64,000 nt of DNA from contig JBQMRP010000034.1 in assembly GCA_052174455.1 (NCBI GenBank), positions 1 through 64,000 on the forward strand, in the 5' to 3' direction. A model generated the notes under the pieces. The model made no database searches. It saw only the letters and a program-made list of their open reading frames with translations, and had not been told where the DNA came from. A program made the translations under genes and the position numbers. Positions 1 through 10,429 of this stretch are shown piece by piece. The first letter of the stretch is position 1. Each line of letters begins with the position of its first letter. This DNA is from Arsenophonus sp052174455 (lineage in GTDB: Bacteria > Pseudomonadota > Gammaproteobacteria > Enterobacterales > Enterobacteriaceae).

Positions 1-540
1 AATTCAGTAGATTCTATGTTGTAGGGTCGTTTATTTACCCAATTATCTGATCTTAAGAAGATTACTTAAAATCAGAAGAATTAAAAATACAAAAATTTCT
101 ACAAATTTCTCTGTGCACAAATCAATAACTTTTATTAATGAATCTGATTTATTCTTCTTAGAAGGCAAGAACTTGGCTGATGCTCGATGCTTCTTATGTA
201 ATCTTAACCCTCTGACATTTCCATAACTATCTATCGGATACTTATAGATAATGACAAAGAATTTACAGGGATTTTTTAATCTATAAAGACGTTTAGTCAC
301 TGAAAATAGAGATTCGTCTGTTTATGTACAGAACTTGATATAGAACATTAACTTAGTTCGGTAAATCACCATCAAATTAATTCTAGTTAATAGATTAAAG
401 TCACTTTGCATCAATATATTTAGCTGTACAATCAAGAATTACCCAATCAGTATTGGGTAGTAAAACTCCATTGCAATCTATAAAAACTACTTTATAGTTA
501 AAGCTATATTATTAATATATATCATAAAATCTTCCAGAAG
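1..540 (-). repeat. Repeat family D, copy 1, cut by the window edge
   Basis: Similar sequence recurs at about 13470-13690 and 50150-50630. A 38-base block at 436-473 is identical to 50495-50532. On the minus strand an open stretch at 43-300 encodes a short basic peptide (LKNPCKFFVI, HKKHRASAKFLPSKKNKS) that has a decayed counterpart in copy 3. The block near 440-480 reads DCNGVLLPNTDWVILDC on the minus strand. I do not recognise the protein. It may be a transposase or phage gene. The repeat begins outside the window. Confidence 0.55.
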
Positions 541-584
541 CGATATATCTAACCACTATCTATCAAATAGATTTACATGCTAAT

Positions 585-1030
585 AATTATTTCAATGTTT
601 AATGTCACGAATTAATTTTGATTTTTCATCTAAATATATTACCTTAGCCATTAGAAATCAACTATTATAGTTAGAAGACATTACACCATACGCAGCAGTA
701 TACCATAAAAGACTAAACAATCTCCCAGATATAAATTTTATGTAATAAACAAGGAACAACAGCGCTGTTTTTATCTAGGTAAAAAAATCACCAGATTTAT
801 ATAAGGAATCATAAACTAATATTTACGTAATTTCCATCAGCAAGATTATAATTATCCGTTACTAAGATAACAATATGATGATAATCATAACAACCATACA
901 TAGTAGGACGCATTAGATTATTAAACGATTATCAACTAATAGATAATGATTTTCCCATATTTTTTGTTGCTCTAACTTCAAATAAAAGTAGGCCTGATTC
1001 TGCTAGTAAATAACAATCAGACTCAATTAA
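585..1030 (-). pseudogene. lysA: Decayed lysA (diaminopimelate decarboxylase), C-terminal part
   Basis: The minus strand, read across frameshifts and stops, follows the C-terminal third of enterobacterial LysA: LLAESGLLLFEVRATKNMGK, then LMRPTMYG..YHHI, and near the end TAAYGVMSSNYNS, matching the family ESGVLVTQVRAVKQMGK, LMRPAMYGSYHHI and GAYGASMSSNYNS. LysA is the PLP enzyme of the last step of lysine synthesis. Several in-frame stops and frame changes rule out function. A family A element abuts the 5' side at about 1030, and a possible N-terminal remnant lies beyond it, so the gene was probably split by that insertion. Confidence 0.75.
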
Positions 1031-2418
1031 GTTATTAGCAAATCTTGGTGTATAAGCAATTATACTACGCTATACTTTGATGATTTATGAATCTGTTCTC
1101 TCATCCTTAAATGAGATATTATTTATCTCCAGAGTCAGCAAATTAAATTCTTTTAATCAGTTCCAGTTTTTGAGCAGACTGTAGCAACTTAAATACCATT
1201 GAAAGAATTTTTTTACGAAGCGCTGTGCTTCAGCGCATTGATTTCATAGCTTTACTATCACAAAAGCTGATTTTAATCGTATTTGTCATTCTTATTGATT
1301 CCCAGTGTAGCTAACTAGAAGACTTAGAATGGCAACTGTTCTTCTCAATCTTTTCCAACTTCTTTATCGCTGTAGGGATACTTATCCTGATAACTTTTCC
1401 AACAACAACATTAAGAGAATTATTAGCGGCATTACGGCTCTCTGAACTTACCCCCTTCTCTTCCAACAACTCACCATTAACTTTCGATTTCATACTTTTA
1501 GCAACTAAAACCAATGCATTAGGTATTTTATGCACAAACAGTGTTTTGTAGTACATGTCTGGAAATATCTTTGCTTTTTTATTCTAAAAATAAAAAAGTA
1601 CAATCTCTCTCCCTGCATCCTAAGAGATGCAATTAAGCCCCGCACTTTTAGCCATTGAGAAGTTCGGGTTAGTTTTCTTATAACTCTCAATAAGTATTCT
1701 TGACTGCAGGTAGCTCTCCTTACCATCCATACAGGGTCGCCGATAATCATCAAAAGATAAAATTGGTCAGTTTATTTAACAGGAGATTATGCCTTCAACT
1801 AAGAAGTAAACATAGCACATACCACTTAAATCACGCAGGCACTTATTACCTGCGCTTTTTAAAGAATCGGTGCTTTAGTTTGTTTATAGGATTCCTGACG
1901 GAATCCATGTATTTTTCACTAAAAAAGCTCCAGGGCTTCGTAAAAATCACCTGCAGATAACGCTCGTATATACAGGCTATGGTAGTAATTTTTCTACATT
2001 TTATACGCTTTAAATAAGGCGGTAATAATGAGTTATTAAAGTATATTCCGTTGCTACTGTGATCCCTAACCTTTCAGCACTTTAATCTCAATATTGCTAA
2101 TATCAGCCTGTATAGCTCGTTGTGTCAGATAACTGTTACAGATGGAACAACACAATCCATCGACAGATCGTGCTCTGCATGTTCTTGCAGTCACGCCTTT
2201 AGATCAGTATTAACAACGGGTGCCTATCAGCTACCTGACACCATTACGATGAGTTAATCATCCAAAGGATCAGAGGTAATATCTGGTTTTACGGATATCT
2301 GTAAAGGGTGGTACTTTTCATGGCGTATTATCTCTCTATTTTTGAAATCATTCACGAAATCAATCAGGCAGAATATAAGCTAGCATCTTCAGAACCCCAT
2401 GCACTATAAATGAGAATA
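1030..2418 (-). mobile_element. Family A element, copy 1: decayed IS256-type insertion sequence
   Basis: Right-end sequence (ttattagcaaatct at about 1031) is followed by a long stretch collinear with the other minus-strand copies. It ends near 2410 with the common left end (ctccatac..agaaataa type sequence). The transposase frame is destroyed. The element sits inside the lysA remnant. Boundaries are good to about 20 bases. Confidence 0.75.
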
Positions 2419-2419
2419 A

Positions 2420-2950
2420 CTCATCAGATATACAAACATCCTCTTCTTTGTTTTCTGCTATTGAAACAATATATTAATTCCTGGATTCACTCTATAGTAT
2501 TTTTAATAAAAATATTAACCAACTTATTATCTTTATTATTATAAAGCATTAGCACTTTTAATGTTAATTTATAATCTAGATCATATTAAAATAAATGTAA
2601 AATTAATTTTAGATCAGAAAAATGAATTAATAAAAATCAATAAGATGCCTATAAAAAATATAGTTTTATCAATTGTATAATATTCTAAATTATCTACATA
2701 GCAGTTATGTTTATTTAAATAAAATAATGAAACTAGGTACTAATTTAATTATCATCCTTTAGTTAAATAATTAATACAATCGTTAATTCGATTAGCTAGA
2801 TTTGTTAATCATCATAATAAATTTCTTCTCGATACTTTATCGAGGTAAAATAAAAGATTTTAGATATGATTTATTTAAAAATAAATGACACCATACACAT
2901 CAGCATGGTTATTTAGTGCCACTAAAGAACCAAGGTGGTGTGATATTTTT
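2420..2950 (-). pseudogene. lysA: Possible N-terminal remnant of lysA beyond the inserted element
   Basis: On the minus strand near 2490 a short stretch reads RVNPGI followed by QKTKK, resembling RVNPGFGHGHSQKTN of LysA, and a weaker match to the INAGSVDML region lies near 2560. The order agrees with the C-terminal fragment at 585-1030. The middle of the gene (about 140 codons) seems deleted. This is a tentative call; the extreme N-terminus is not convincingly seen. Beyond it, 2950-3279 holds only a 30-codon plus-strand open stretch (2958-3050) that I cannot identify. Confidence 0.35.
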
Positions 2951-3279
2951 CCTTAAAAATATTTTATCATTAACTGATGATGAAATTCATATAACATATA
3001 AAATTCATTACACTGAATCTCTAGCTACTACTAATGTTCCGATTTATTAAAAGATAATAAACATAAAATCTTATTTTCACTAAAAACAGAATTTATTATC
3101 AGGCGTATTAAATATATTGAAGATAATAAAACATTACTGTACGAATGAATAGTGCTAAAATTGAACAATATGAATAAAATAATAACTTGTATTCGTTTTT
3201 AATTCTATCTCTTTAGGTTAGAGATAAACGATGATAATATTTACCCATTAATTTTATTTAAAGGTCTTACTAACTTAAC

Positions 3280-4629
3280 ATGTTAACTTCAGAAAACAAC
3301 AGAATTTATTCTGTTAGCCAACTTAATCAATCAGTTCGAAAATTACTTGAACTTCAAATTGGAAGAGTTTGGCTTAATGCAGAAATTTCTAATTTTTCTC
3401 AACCGGCTTCAGGCCACTGGTATTTAACTTTAAAAGATGAAACATCACAGCTACGAGCTGTGATGTTTCGTAGCCAAAATATACGAATTAATTTTCAACC
3501 ACAAAATGGTCAACAAATATTAGTTATAGCAATCGTTGGCTTGTACGAACCAAGGGGCGAATACCAATTAATTATCGAAAATATGCAATCTGCAGGTGAC
3601 GGATTATTACAACAACAATTTGAAATATTGAAACAAAAACTTTCAGTTGAAGGATTATTTGCGCAACATTACAAACAAAAGCTACCAATGCCGGCTAAAC
3701 GCTTAGGTGTTATTACCTCAACAACAGGTGCCGCATTATATGATATTTTAAATATATTAAAACGCCGCGATCCTTTATTACCTGTCATCATTTATCCCAC
3801 CGCTGTGCAAGGAGAAGATGCCCCACGACAAATTATTCGTGCTATTGAGTTGGCCAATCATCGTCAAGAATGTGACGTACTCATTCTTGGCCGAGGGGGT
3901 GGTTCATTAGAAGATTTATTGGCTTTTAACAATGAAAAGGTTGCCAGAGCAATTTTTGCTAGTCAATTACCAATTATTTCTGCAATTGGGCATGAAACCG
4001 ATTTGACTATTGCCGATTTTGTAGCAGATTTACGAGCCCCAACACCCTCAGCTGCAGCAGAATTAGTAAGTCGTAATCAACAAGAGTTACTTCGCCAATT
4101 ACTTGAACAAAAACAGCGATTAGAAATGGCGATGGACTATTTTCTAGCGCGAAAACTACGTGTTTTTAGTCAATTAAAAAATAAATTACAGCAACAACAT
4201 CCTGAATGGCGCATAACACGTCAACAAAATTATCTAATCAAACTACAACAAAAGCTTGTTACCATCACACAAGAATATTTACAACAAACTAATCGTCAGC
4301 AAGATAACCTTAAACAACATTTAATACTATGTGATCCAAGGCCACAACTACAAAATTGTCGACAACGTTATATTCAGCAAGAATTTCAATTAAACCAATC
4401 AATTGCTCAAATACTAAGTCAATATCGTGAAAAATTTAATGTCAACTGCTCCCGGCTTGAAGCAGTAAGTCCATTATCAACGTTAGCGCGCGGTTATAGC
4501 ATTAGCGAAGCATCTAATGGACAGGTTTTAACAAAAACACAACAAATACATATTGGAGAAAAGTTAAAAACTCGATTACAAGATGGATGGCTTGAAAGTA
4601 AGATCTTATCAATTAATAAAATTACTTAA
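3280..4629 (+). CDS. xseA: Exodeoxyribonuclease VII large subunit
   Basis: Catalytic subunit of exonuclease VII, which with several XseB subunits degrades single-stranded DNA from both ends in the cytoplasm. The 449-residue product is close to the E. coli length of 456. Residues about 10-100 form the OB-fold DNA-binding domain (SVSQLNQSVRKLLE, VWLNAEISNFSQPASGHWY). The catalytic domain carries GRGGGSLEDLLAFNNE at 204-219 and AIGHETDLTIADF at 235-247, both family hallmarks. Residues about 265-410 are rich in Gln and charged residues and fit the long coiled coil that binds XseB. The start ATG at 3280 aligns with the family N-terminus. xseB is not in this window. It converges on ptrB with a 74-base gap. 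Confidence 0.96.
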   Translation: MLTSENNRIYSVSQLNQSVRKLLELQIGRVWLNAEISNFSQPASGHWYLTLKDETSQLRAVMFRSQNIRINFQPQNGQQILVIAIVGLYEPRGEYQLIIENMQSAGDGLLQQQFEILKQKLSVEGLFAQHYKQKLPMPAKRLGVITSTTGAALYDILNILKRRDPLLPVIIYPTAVQGEDAPRQIIRAIELANHRQECDVLILGRGGGSLEDLLAFNNEKVARAIFASQLPIISAIGHETDLTIADFVADLRAPTPSAAAELVSRNQQELLRQLLEQKQRLEMAMDYFLARKLRVFSQLKNKLQQQHPEWRITRQQNYLIKLQQKLVTITQEYLQQTNRQQDNLKQHLILCDPRPQLQNCRQRYIQQEFQLNQSIAQILSQYREKFNVNCSRLEAVSPLSTLARGYSISEASNGQVLTKTQQIHIGEKLKTRLQDGWLESKILSINKIT

Positions 4630-4703
4630 TTCAAACAAATTTTTACTTATAAAAGTATATTTATTAGCCTCATAATAATTTATTAACTAAGTCTAAATAA
4701 AAT

Positions 4704-6764
4704 TTATTGAATATCAAAATTAGGGAGATATTTTTTATTATTATCTAGCATTAAAATAAAAGCATATTCTAATGCGGTATCTTTTAAACGGTTAAATCGA
4801 CCAGATTGCCCACTATGACCTGCTTTCATATTTGTTTTCAACAATAAGACAGTATTACCAACTTTATACTGCCTTAATTTAGCCACCCATTTGGCTGCTT
4901 CCCAATATTGGACTTGTGAATCATATAAACCGGTCGTAACTAATAAATTTGGGTAACGTTGATATTTAACATTATCATAGGGGCTATAAGATTTTAGTCG
5001 AAAATAAGCAGCTTGTTCAGCAGGATCACCCCATTCATCATACTCTCCAGTTGTTAATGGGATAGAGGGATCAAGCATGGTTGTTAGAACATCAACAAAA
5101 GGAACTTTAGCAACTACTCCTCTATAAAGCTCCGGTACCTGGTTAATTACCACCCCCATCAATAAACCACCAGCACTACCACCCATTGCATATACTCGTT
5201 TTGAATCAGCATAGCCCTTATTAATCAATATCTTAGTTGCATCAATAAAATCACTAAAAGTATTAGTTTTATTTTCAAGCTTACCTTGTTGATACCAAGA
5301 TTTACCTAAATCACCTCCACCACGAACATGCACTATTGCATAGACAAAACCCCTATCTAATAAACTCAACCAAGGTGAACTAAAAACTGGATCCATATTG
5401 ATACCATAAGCACCATAAGCATAAATCAAAATTGGATTTTTTCTTTTTTGCCATAGATCTTTACGATATACCAATGAAACTGGCACTTTTATTCCAAACT
5501 TTACGTTAATCCAGATACGTTCACTGATATAAAGTGACTTATTAAATCCATTAACTCGTTGTTGTTTTAGCAATTTACGCTGCCCAGTTCGCATATTTAT
5601 CTGCATAACGGATATTGGTGTAGTTAGTGAGGAATAGCCATAACGTAAAGTCTCGCTATTAGATTCTGGATTATAATCAATCCACGCACTATATACCGAT
5701 TCATCAAATTTAACCAATCTTTCTTGTTTTGTCTGCCAATCTATCTGTCGAATATTAATTAATCCATTATGACGCTCTTCAACAACTAACCAACGGTTAA
5801 AAAAAATAAATTTTTCTAAGTCAATATCTTTATTCGGAGTAATAATTGTTTGCCATGGCTGATCAATTGATCGAGTAGCATATAAACCAAATTGCTCTAA
5901 TTGATGATTAGAGCGAATATAGAAATTATCATGAAAATGATCTAAGTCATATTCACGTCCAGTTTGGCGTGATGAAAATACTTTAAGTGCTTCTGTCTGA
6001 TTATTAGCATCAATTAATCGATATTCAGATGTTTCTATACTGCTAATCGATAACAGAATATACATTTTTGATCTACTTTTTGTCATACTTAAGTAAAATC
6101 GATCATCATTCTCCTGATAAACTCTATAATCCTTAACACCCTCTTTTCCATATTGATGACAATATACTTGATAAGGTAATAATGTTTGTGAATGATTACG
6201 AATATAATAGAGTTTTTGACTATCATTAGTCCATATAATATTTCCAGAAGTATTTTTAATTACTGCATTCTGCCATTTTTTACTAACTAACTGTCTAAAT
6301 GAAATTTCAAACTGACGACGCCCTTGAAAATCTTCAACAATTGCTAAACAATGATTATCTTCAGAAACAGCAATGCCACCCAACATATAAAATTGATGTC
6401 CCTTAGCACGCTCATTACCATCAACTAATATCTGCCAATCAGTATCTTGATTAATACGTTTACGTTGATAAACAGGATAATCTTTACCTTCTTGATAAAG
6501 GATACAATAGATATAACCATTATAAATATAAGGTACCGATTGATCTCGCTGTTCCATACGAGCAACCATCTCGTCAAATAATTTCTCCCTTAGTACGATA
6601 CCAGATTTTAATACCGTATTGGTATATTGGTTTTCTTCAGTTAAATATTTGATAATTTTTTTATTTTTTCTCGTATCATCACGTAGCCAATAATAATTAT
6701 CAATGCGGGTATCACCATGTAACAACATTTTATGTGGTTGTTTTTCTGGCGTTGGCATTATCAT
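4704..6764 (-). CDS. ptrB: Oligopeptidase B
   Basis: Cytoplasmic serine peptidase of the prolyl oligopeptidase family (S9A), cleaving short peptides after Arg or Lys. With the start at 6764 the protein has 686 residues, exactly the E. coli length. That ATG follows a good ribosome site (AGGAG), whereas the in-frame ATG 24 codons upstream does not. The N-terminal part fits the seven-bladed propeller that gates the active site (LHGDTRIDNYYWLRDDTR near residue 15). The C-terminal hydrolase domain shows GGSAGG with Ser about 530, Asp about 615 in GLYDSQVQYW and His about 650 in AGHSGQSGRF, a complete triad. Upstream and downstream genes are unrelated. It is unusual to keep this peptidase in so reduced a genome. 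Confidence 0.95.
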   Translation of the reverse strand: MIMPTPEKQPHKMLLHGDTRIDNYYWLRDDTRKNKKIIKYLTEENQYTNTVLKSGIVLREKLFDEMVARMEQRDQSVPYIYNGYIYCILYQEGKDYPVYQRKRINQDTDWQILVDGNERAKGHQFYMLGGIAVSEDNHCLAIVEDFQGRRQFEISFRQLVSKKWQNAVIKNTSGNIIWTNDSQKLYYIRNHSQTLLPYQVYCHQYGKEGVKDYRVYQENDDRFYLSMTKSRSKMYILLSISSIETSEYRLIDANNQTEALKVFSSRQTGREYDLDHFHDNFYIRSNHQLEQFGLYATRSIDQPWQTIITPNKDIDLEKFIFFNRWLVVEERHNGLINIRQIDWQTKQERLVKFDESVYSAWIDYNPESNSETLRYGYSSLTTPISVMQINMRTGQRKLLKQQRVNGFNKSLYISERIWINVKFGIKVPVSLVYRKDLWQKRKNPILIYAYGAYGINMDPVFSSPWLSLLDRGFVYAIVHVRGGGDLGKSWYQQGKLENKTNTFSDFIDATKILINKGYADSKRVYAMGGSAGGLLMGVVINQVPELYRGVVAKVPFVDVLTTMLDPSIPLTTGEYDEWGDPAEQAAYFRLKSYSPYDNVKYQRYPNLLVTTGLYDSQVQYWEAAKWVAKLRQYKVGNTVLLLKTNMKAGHSGQSGRFNRLKDTALEYAFILMLDNNKKYLPNFDIQ

Positions 6765-7664
6765 TTTTTCTCCTACTAACTGATAAATACAATCATATTT
6801 AATTATGATATTACTAATACAATATTTAATCAGCAATAGAAAAAATGCTGAGTTAATTACTTATTTAGTATAATATCTTATTGGTAAAATATTAGTTATT
6901 TACTAAATATAAATTTAATAAATAAAAAATTAAAATAATAATTATTATGTCAATTATTTTAAATAAAAATCCAAACAATTAATCAATAAAATTGACTCAT
7001 ATATTTTATCTTACTTTAATATAAAATCTCTGCACTTGTGAGTAACAGAAATCTAAATCAGCAATTAATTTATTCTATAGTAGCTGAGTTTCTGTTTTTG
7101 CTAAGTTATTAGCAAATCTAGCATTTGACGGTCGTCAAAATACATTTTTGCTCTGATACTGAATGAATATGCTATCAATCCTTAATTAAACGTTATTTGG
7201 CACCAGGGCCAAGAAGATTAAATTTAAAAAAACTTTCGTCATTTTCATAGCATTACAATTTTATCTGTTCCTTGTTGTAGTAGAAATTAATCCATATCGA
7301 TTTATCAGCATAAACGCACCATAGCTAACTCAGTTTTATTACTTTAGCGATAATAAGAAATTTTTTTCATCTAAACCATCCTTCTCTAGGAGGGGAAAGG
7401 TATTATGAGTATAACTTGTTGCAAAGTTTGGAAGAAAATTTAATTAAATTTTTAATTTTTAAACAATATCGTAAGTACGATTATTAAATATAACTAATTA
7501 ATATAAACATATACAAGTGTATAGATAAAGATAGCTCTGATAGAGATCACTTAATATTAATAATAAAAATCAAGTAAATCAAAGAAGATAAATAATCTAT
7601 TAGTAAAGAAAAATTTTATCTGATGATAAATTTAATTGTGACTGAAAATTCATTTTTATGATGA
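6765..7664. other. Non-coding gap between ptrB and aroH
   Basis: Very AT-rich. Apart from a family A end fragment at about 7095-7215 I find no gene, no convincing pseudogene and no RNA. A purine-rich stretch (aggaggggaaagg at about 7387) looks like a ribosome site but is followed only by a short frame that closes quickly. Confidence 0.5.
7095..7215 (-). mobile_element. Family A fragment, right end only
   Basis: The stretch gttattagcaaatctagc, then a degenerate ..ctctgatactgaatgaat.. and ..atccttaattaaacgtta.. matches the right end of the minus-strand family A copies (for example 63655-63760). The rest of the element is absent. It is probably a deletion remnant. Confidence 0.5.
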
Positions 7665-8711
7665 TCAGAACCGATATTTTACTGCTTTAGCCAATATAGT
7701 TAATAACTGTTCAGTATCTTGCCAACCTATGCAAGGATCGGTAATAGACTGACCATAGGTTAGAGGCTTGCCAGTAATGACTTGCTGGGTACCTTCTATT
7801 AGAAAACTTTCTGCCATAATGCCGGCGATAACCCTCGAGCCTTTTTGCAATTGTTTGGCAATATTTTTAGCAACATCTATTTGGCGTTGATAAATTTTTT
7901 GACAATTACCATGGCTAAAGTCGATAATCAATTGCTCAGGTAACTCCAATTGACGTAACTGACGACAGACAACGCTAATATCTTCAGCACTATAATTAGT
8001 CTGCTTTCCTCCCCGCATAATAATATGACCATAAGGATTGCCTGTTGTTTGATAAACAGTCATTTTACCATTTTTATCAGGTGATAAAAATAAATGACTG
8101 GTACGTGCGGCACGAATAGCATCGATAGCAATATTAATGTTCCCGTCAGTGCCATTTTTAAAACCCACCGGACATGAAAGTGCTGATGCCATTTGTCGAT
8201 GGATTTGGCTTTCTGTTGTTCTGGCACCGACAGCTCCCCAGCTAATAAGATCGGCTACATACTGACCGGTTATCATATCTAAAAATTCAGTTGCCGTTGG
8301 TAGCCCGAGTTGATTAATCTTAGTTAGTAACTCACGAGCTAATCGTAGACCTTTATTAACTTGGCAGGAATTGTTTAGGTCAGGATCGGAAATTAAACCT
8401 TTCCAACCAACCACTGTACGTGGTTTTTCAAAATATGTACGCATTACTATTTCAAGGTAATCTTGATATTCAACTCTCTGCTTAGCCAGCATTTTTGCGT
8501 ACTCAAGTGCTGCTTTGGTATCATGTATTGAGCAGGGCCCAATTATCACCAATAGTCGTTGATCTTGACCAATTAAAATTGATTCAATCGCTTTTCGCGA
8601 TGCTGTTATATTTTCAATAATTTCTTTGGATAAAGGAAATTCATCCTCCAGTGCTTGAGGGGTAATAAGGCTATCGATAGGCTGAGTTCTTAACTCATCA
8701 GTTTTATACAT
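7665..8711 (-). CDS. aroH: 3-deoxy-7-phosphoheptulonate (DAHP) synthase, AroH type
   Basis: Condenses phosphoenolpyruvate and erythrose 4-phosphate, the first step of the shikimate pathway to chorismate and the aromatic amino acids. The 348 residues equal E. coli AroH in length and the match is dense throughout: TDELRT at the N-terminus, LLVIIGPCSIHD at about 53-64, MRTYFEKPRTVVGWKGLISDPDL (about 90-112), GARTTESQIHR, GFKNGTDGN, and DFSHGNCQK. The N-terminal sequence and the YGQSITDPCIGW ending favour the tryptophan-sensitive AroH over AroF or AroG. Whether feedback inhibition is kept cannot be judged by eye. No aromatic pathway gene is adjacent and no TrpR operator was recognised upstream. 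Confidence 0.95.
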   Translation of the reverse strand: MYKTDELRTQPIDSLITPQALEDEFPLSKEIIENITASRKAIESILIGQDQRLLVIIGPCSIHDTKAALEYAKMLAKQRVEYQDYLEIVMRTYFEKPRTVVGWKGLISDPDLNNSCQVNKGLRLARELLTKINQLGLPTATEFLDMITGQYVADLISWGAVGARTTESQIHRQMASALSCPVGFKNGTDGNINIAIDAIRAARTSHLFLSPDKNGKMTVYQTTGNPYGHIIMRGGKQTNYSAEDISVVCRQLRQLELPEQLIIDFSHGNCQKIYQRQIDVAKNIAKQLQKGSRVIAGIMAESFLIEGTQQVITGKPLTYGQSITDPCIGWQDTEQLLTILAKAVKYRF

Positions 8712-8764
8712 ATTTATCTCATAAATACTTCAATATAGTCAATTTTCTTGCAAATAAACAAATA

Positions 8765-10148
8765 AATGAATTATTAGCAAATATGGTAGTCGTCAGGGTA
8801 GGTTCTGCGTTAAAGCTTCGTGAATCTATTCTTCATTCTTAAATGAAATGTTATTTATCACCAAAGTTAGCAAGTAAATTCCCTTTAGATTATTCTAGTT
8901 TGTCTTAGCAGACGGGAGCAGCTTAAATACTATTGAAAGGATTGTTTTTCTTACGAACCATAGTGATTCAAATATTAGCTTTATAGCTTCACTGTCGCAA
9001 AAGCTGATTTTATCGGATTAGTTATTCTTATTGGACGGGCTCAGTGCGCTTACGAGAAAGAATAGAATTCTAGCAGCTTTTCTCGTTCTTTCTCCAGCTT
9101 CTTTATTCCTTTAGGATACGAAGAAAACATTACTAATAAAATATCAAGGGCTTTTATCAGGAACATTATAACCCTCTTTTAACTAAAGCTCCAGAAGGTT
9201 ACCCCTTACTTTGGTTGCATGCCTTTAAAGAGTGAAAGCGGCACCATTAACTTTTTGTATAGCTAATGGTATTTGTGGCCACACATGTCCGGTAATATCT
9301 TTGCCATTGCATTCAAAAAAACTAAAGGCATCGGTTCCCGTAGCATGACTTAGATATGTGATTAAGGCCCCTCCCCCGCCCCTTGCAAGAAATTAGAAAT
9401 TAATTCCAGTTCGCTTATCTAATTCTTGATAAGCATTTTCGAGCGCAACAAGCTCCTTACGTCCATGCGCAGTGTCGACGATAATGAATAGAGGGTAAAA
9501 AGTGATCAGATTGCCTGACAGGATTGTATATACCATTGCCAAAAAATAAAAGTAGTACATATCGCTTAAATCACAAAACTACATTATCTATACTCTTCAA
9601 GCTATTGCTGTTTTAGTCTGCTGATGAGGTTATCAAGAGAAAACATGTTCTTTTCATAAAGAATCGCTTTAGAGCTTTATAAAAATCAGCGGAGAAGATG
9701 CGCCTCACAAGTACGCACCTATTGGTAATAACTCTTTGACACTTTTGCACACATCAGATAAGATGGTTACAATGAGCTACTCAAGGCTACTCCATTGTAG
9801 CTGCGATCCTTGATGATCTTAAGCACTTTAAATATAGACATCGTCAATATTAGCTGTATAGCTTCTTGAGTACATAACTCTTACGGGCTCGGATGGCAAG
9901 GAAGCGTTGAAGATGTTTTTGCAGCATGGATTCGAGCTTATGACCCATCAAACGGCGGTAATTTATACCTACCCTGGATCCATTATGGATAATTTAATAT
10001 TAGGAATTAGAAGTATATTTAGTTTCGCGGATACCTCTCTAAGTATACTTTTTATGACATATCATCTCTTTAATATTAAAATCATCCATGAAATTAATTA
10101 ACATGATAAGCTAATATCTCCGAAACTCTCTAAACTAAAAATGAGCAT
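8765..10148 (-). mobile_element. Family A element, copy 2: decayed IS256-type
   Basis: Starts with the right-end sequence near 8772 and ends near 10145 with the left-end sequence. Minus-strand fragments of the transposase can be traced (FYSF..KRTEPVQ region near 9040-9070) but every frame is broken. A 64-codon plus-strand frame at 9907-10101 inside it is an antisense shadow. Confidence 0.75.
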
Positions 10149-10429
10149 AAATCAAATAAACTAGCATCAGCATAATTAAAAATAAATTAGATCTAATAGT
10201 TGTTAAAATATTGTTAAAGTAATAAATGAGCATTTCTCAGTTAATTGAAATTATTAATTATATAATTAGTTAAATCTAATATATCAATAATTTGAGTGAA
10301 CTCTTCTTCAAGAGAGTAATTAATTGCATTAAAGTAGTTAATACTATATTTTCTAAATAAAACTTCTATCTTAGTTTAACCCTATCCGATATTGATATAA
10401 AAGTATAACGACTTTTTTCATAGTGTTTA

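Noticed and set aside
6765..6836. 24-residue N-terminal extension of oligopeptidase B
   Set aside because: The start at 6764 has AGGAG and gives exactly the E. coli length; the upstream ATG has no ribosome site.
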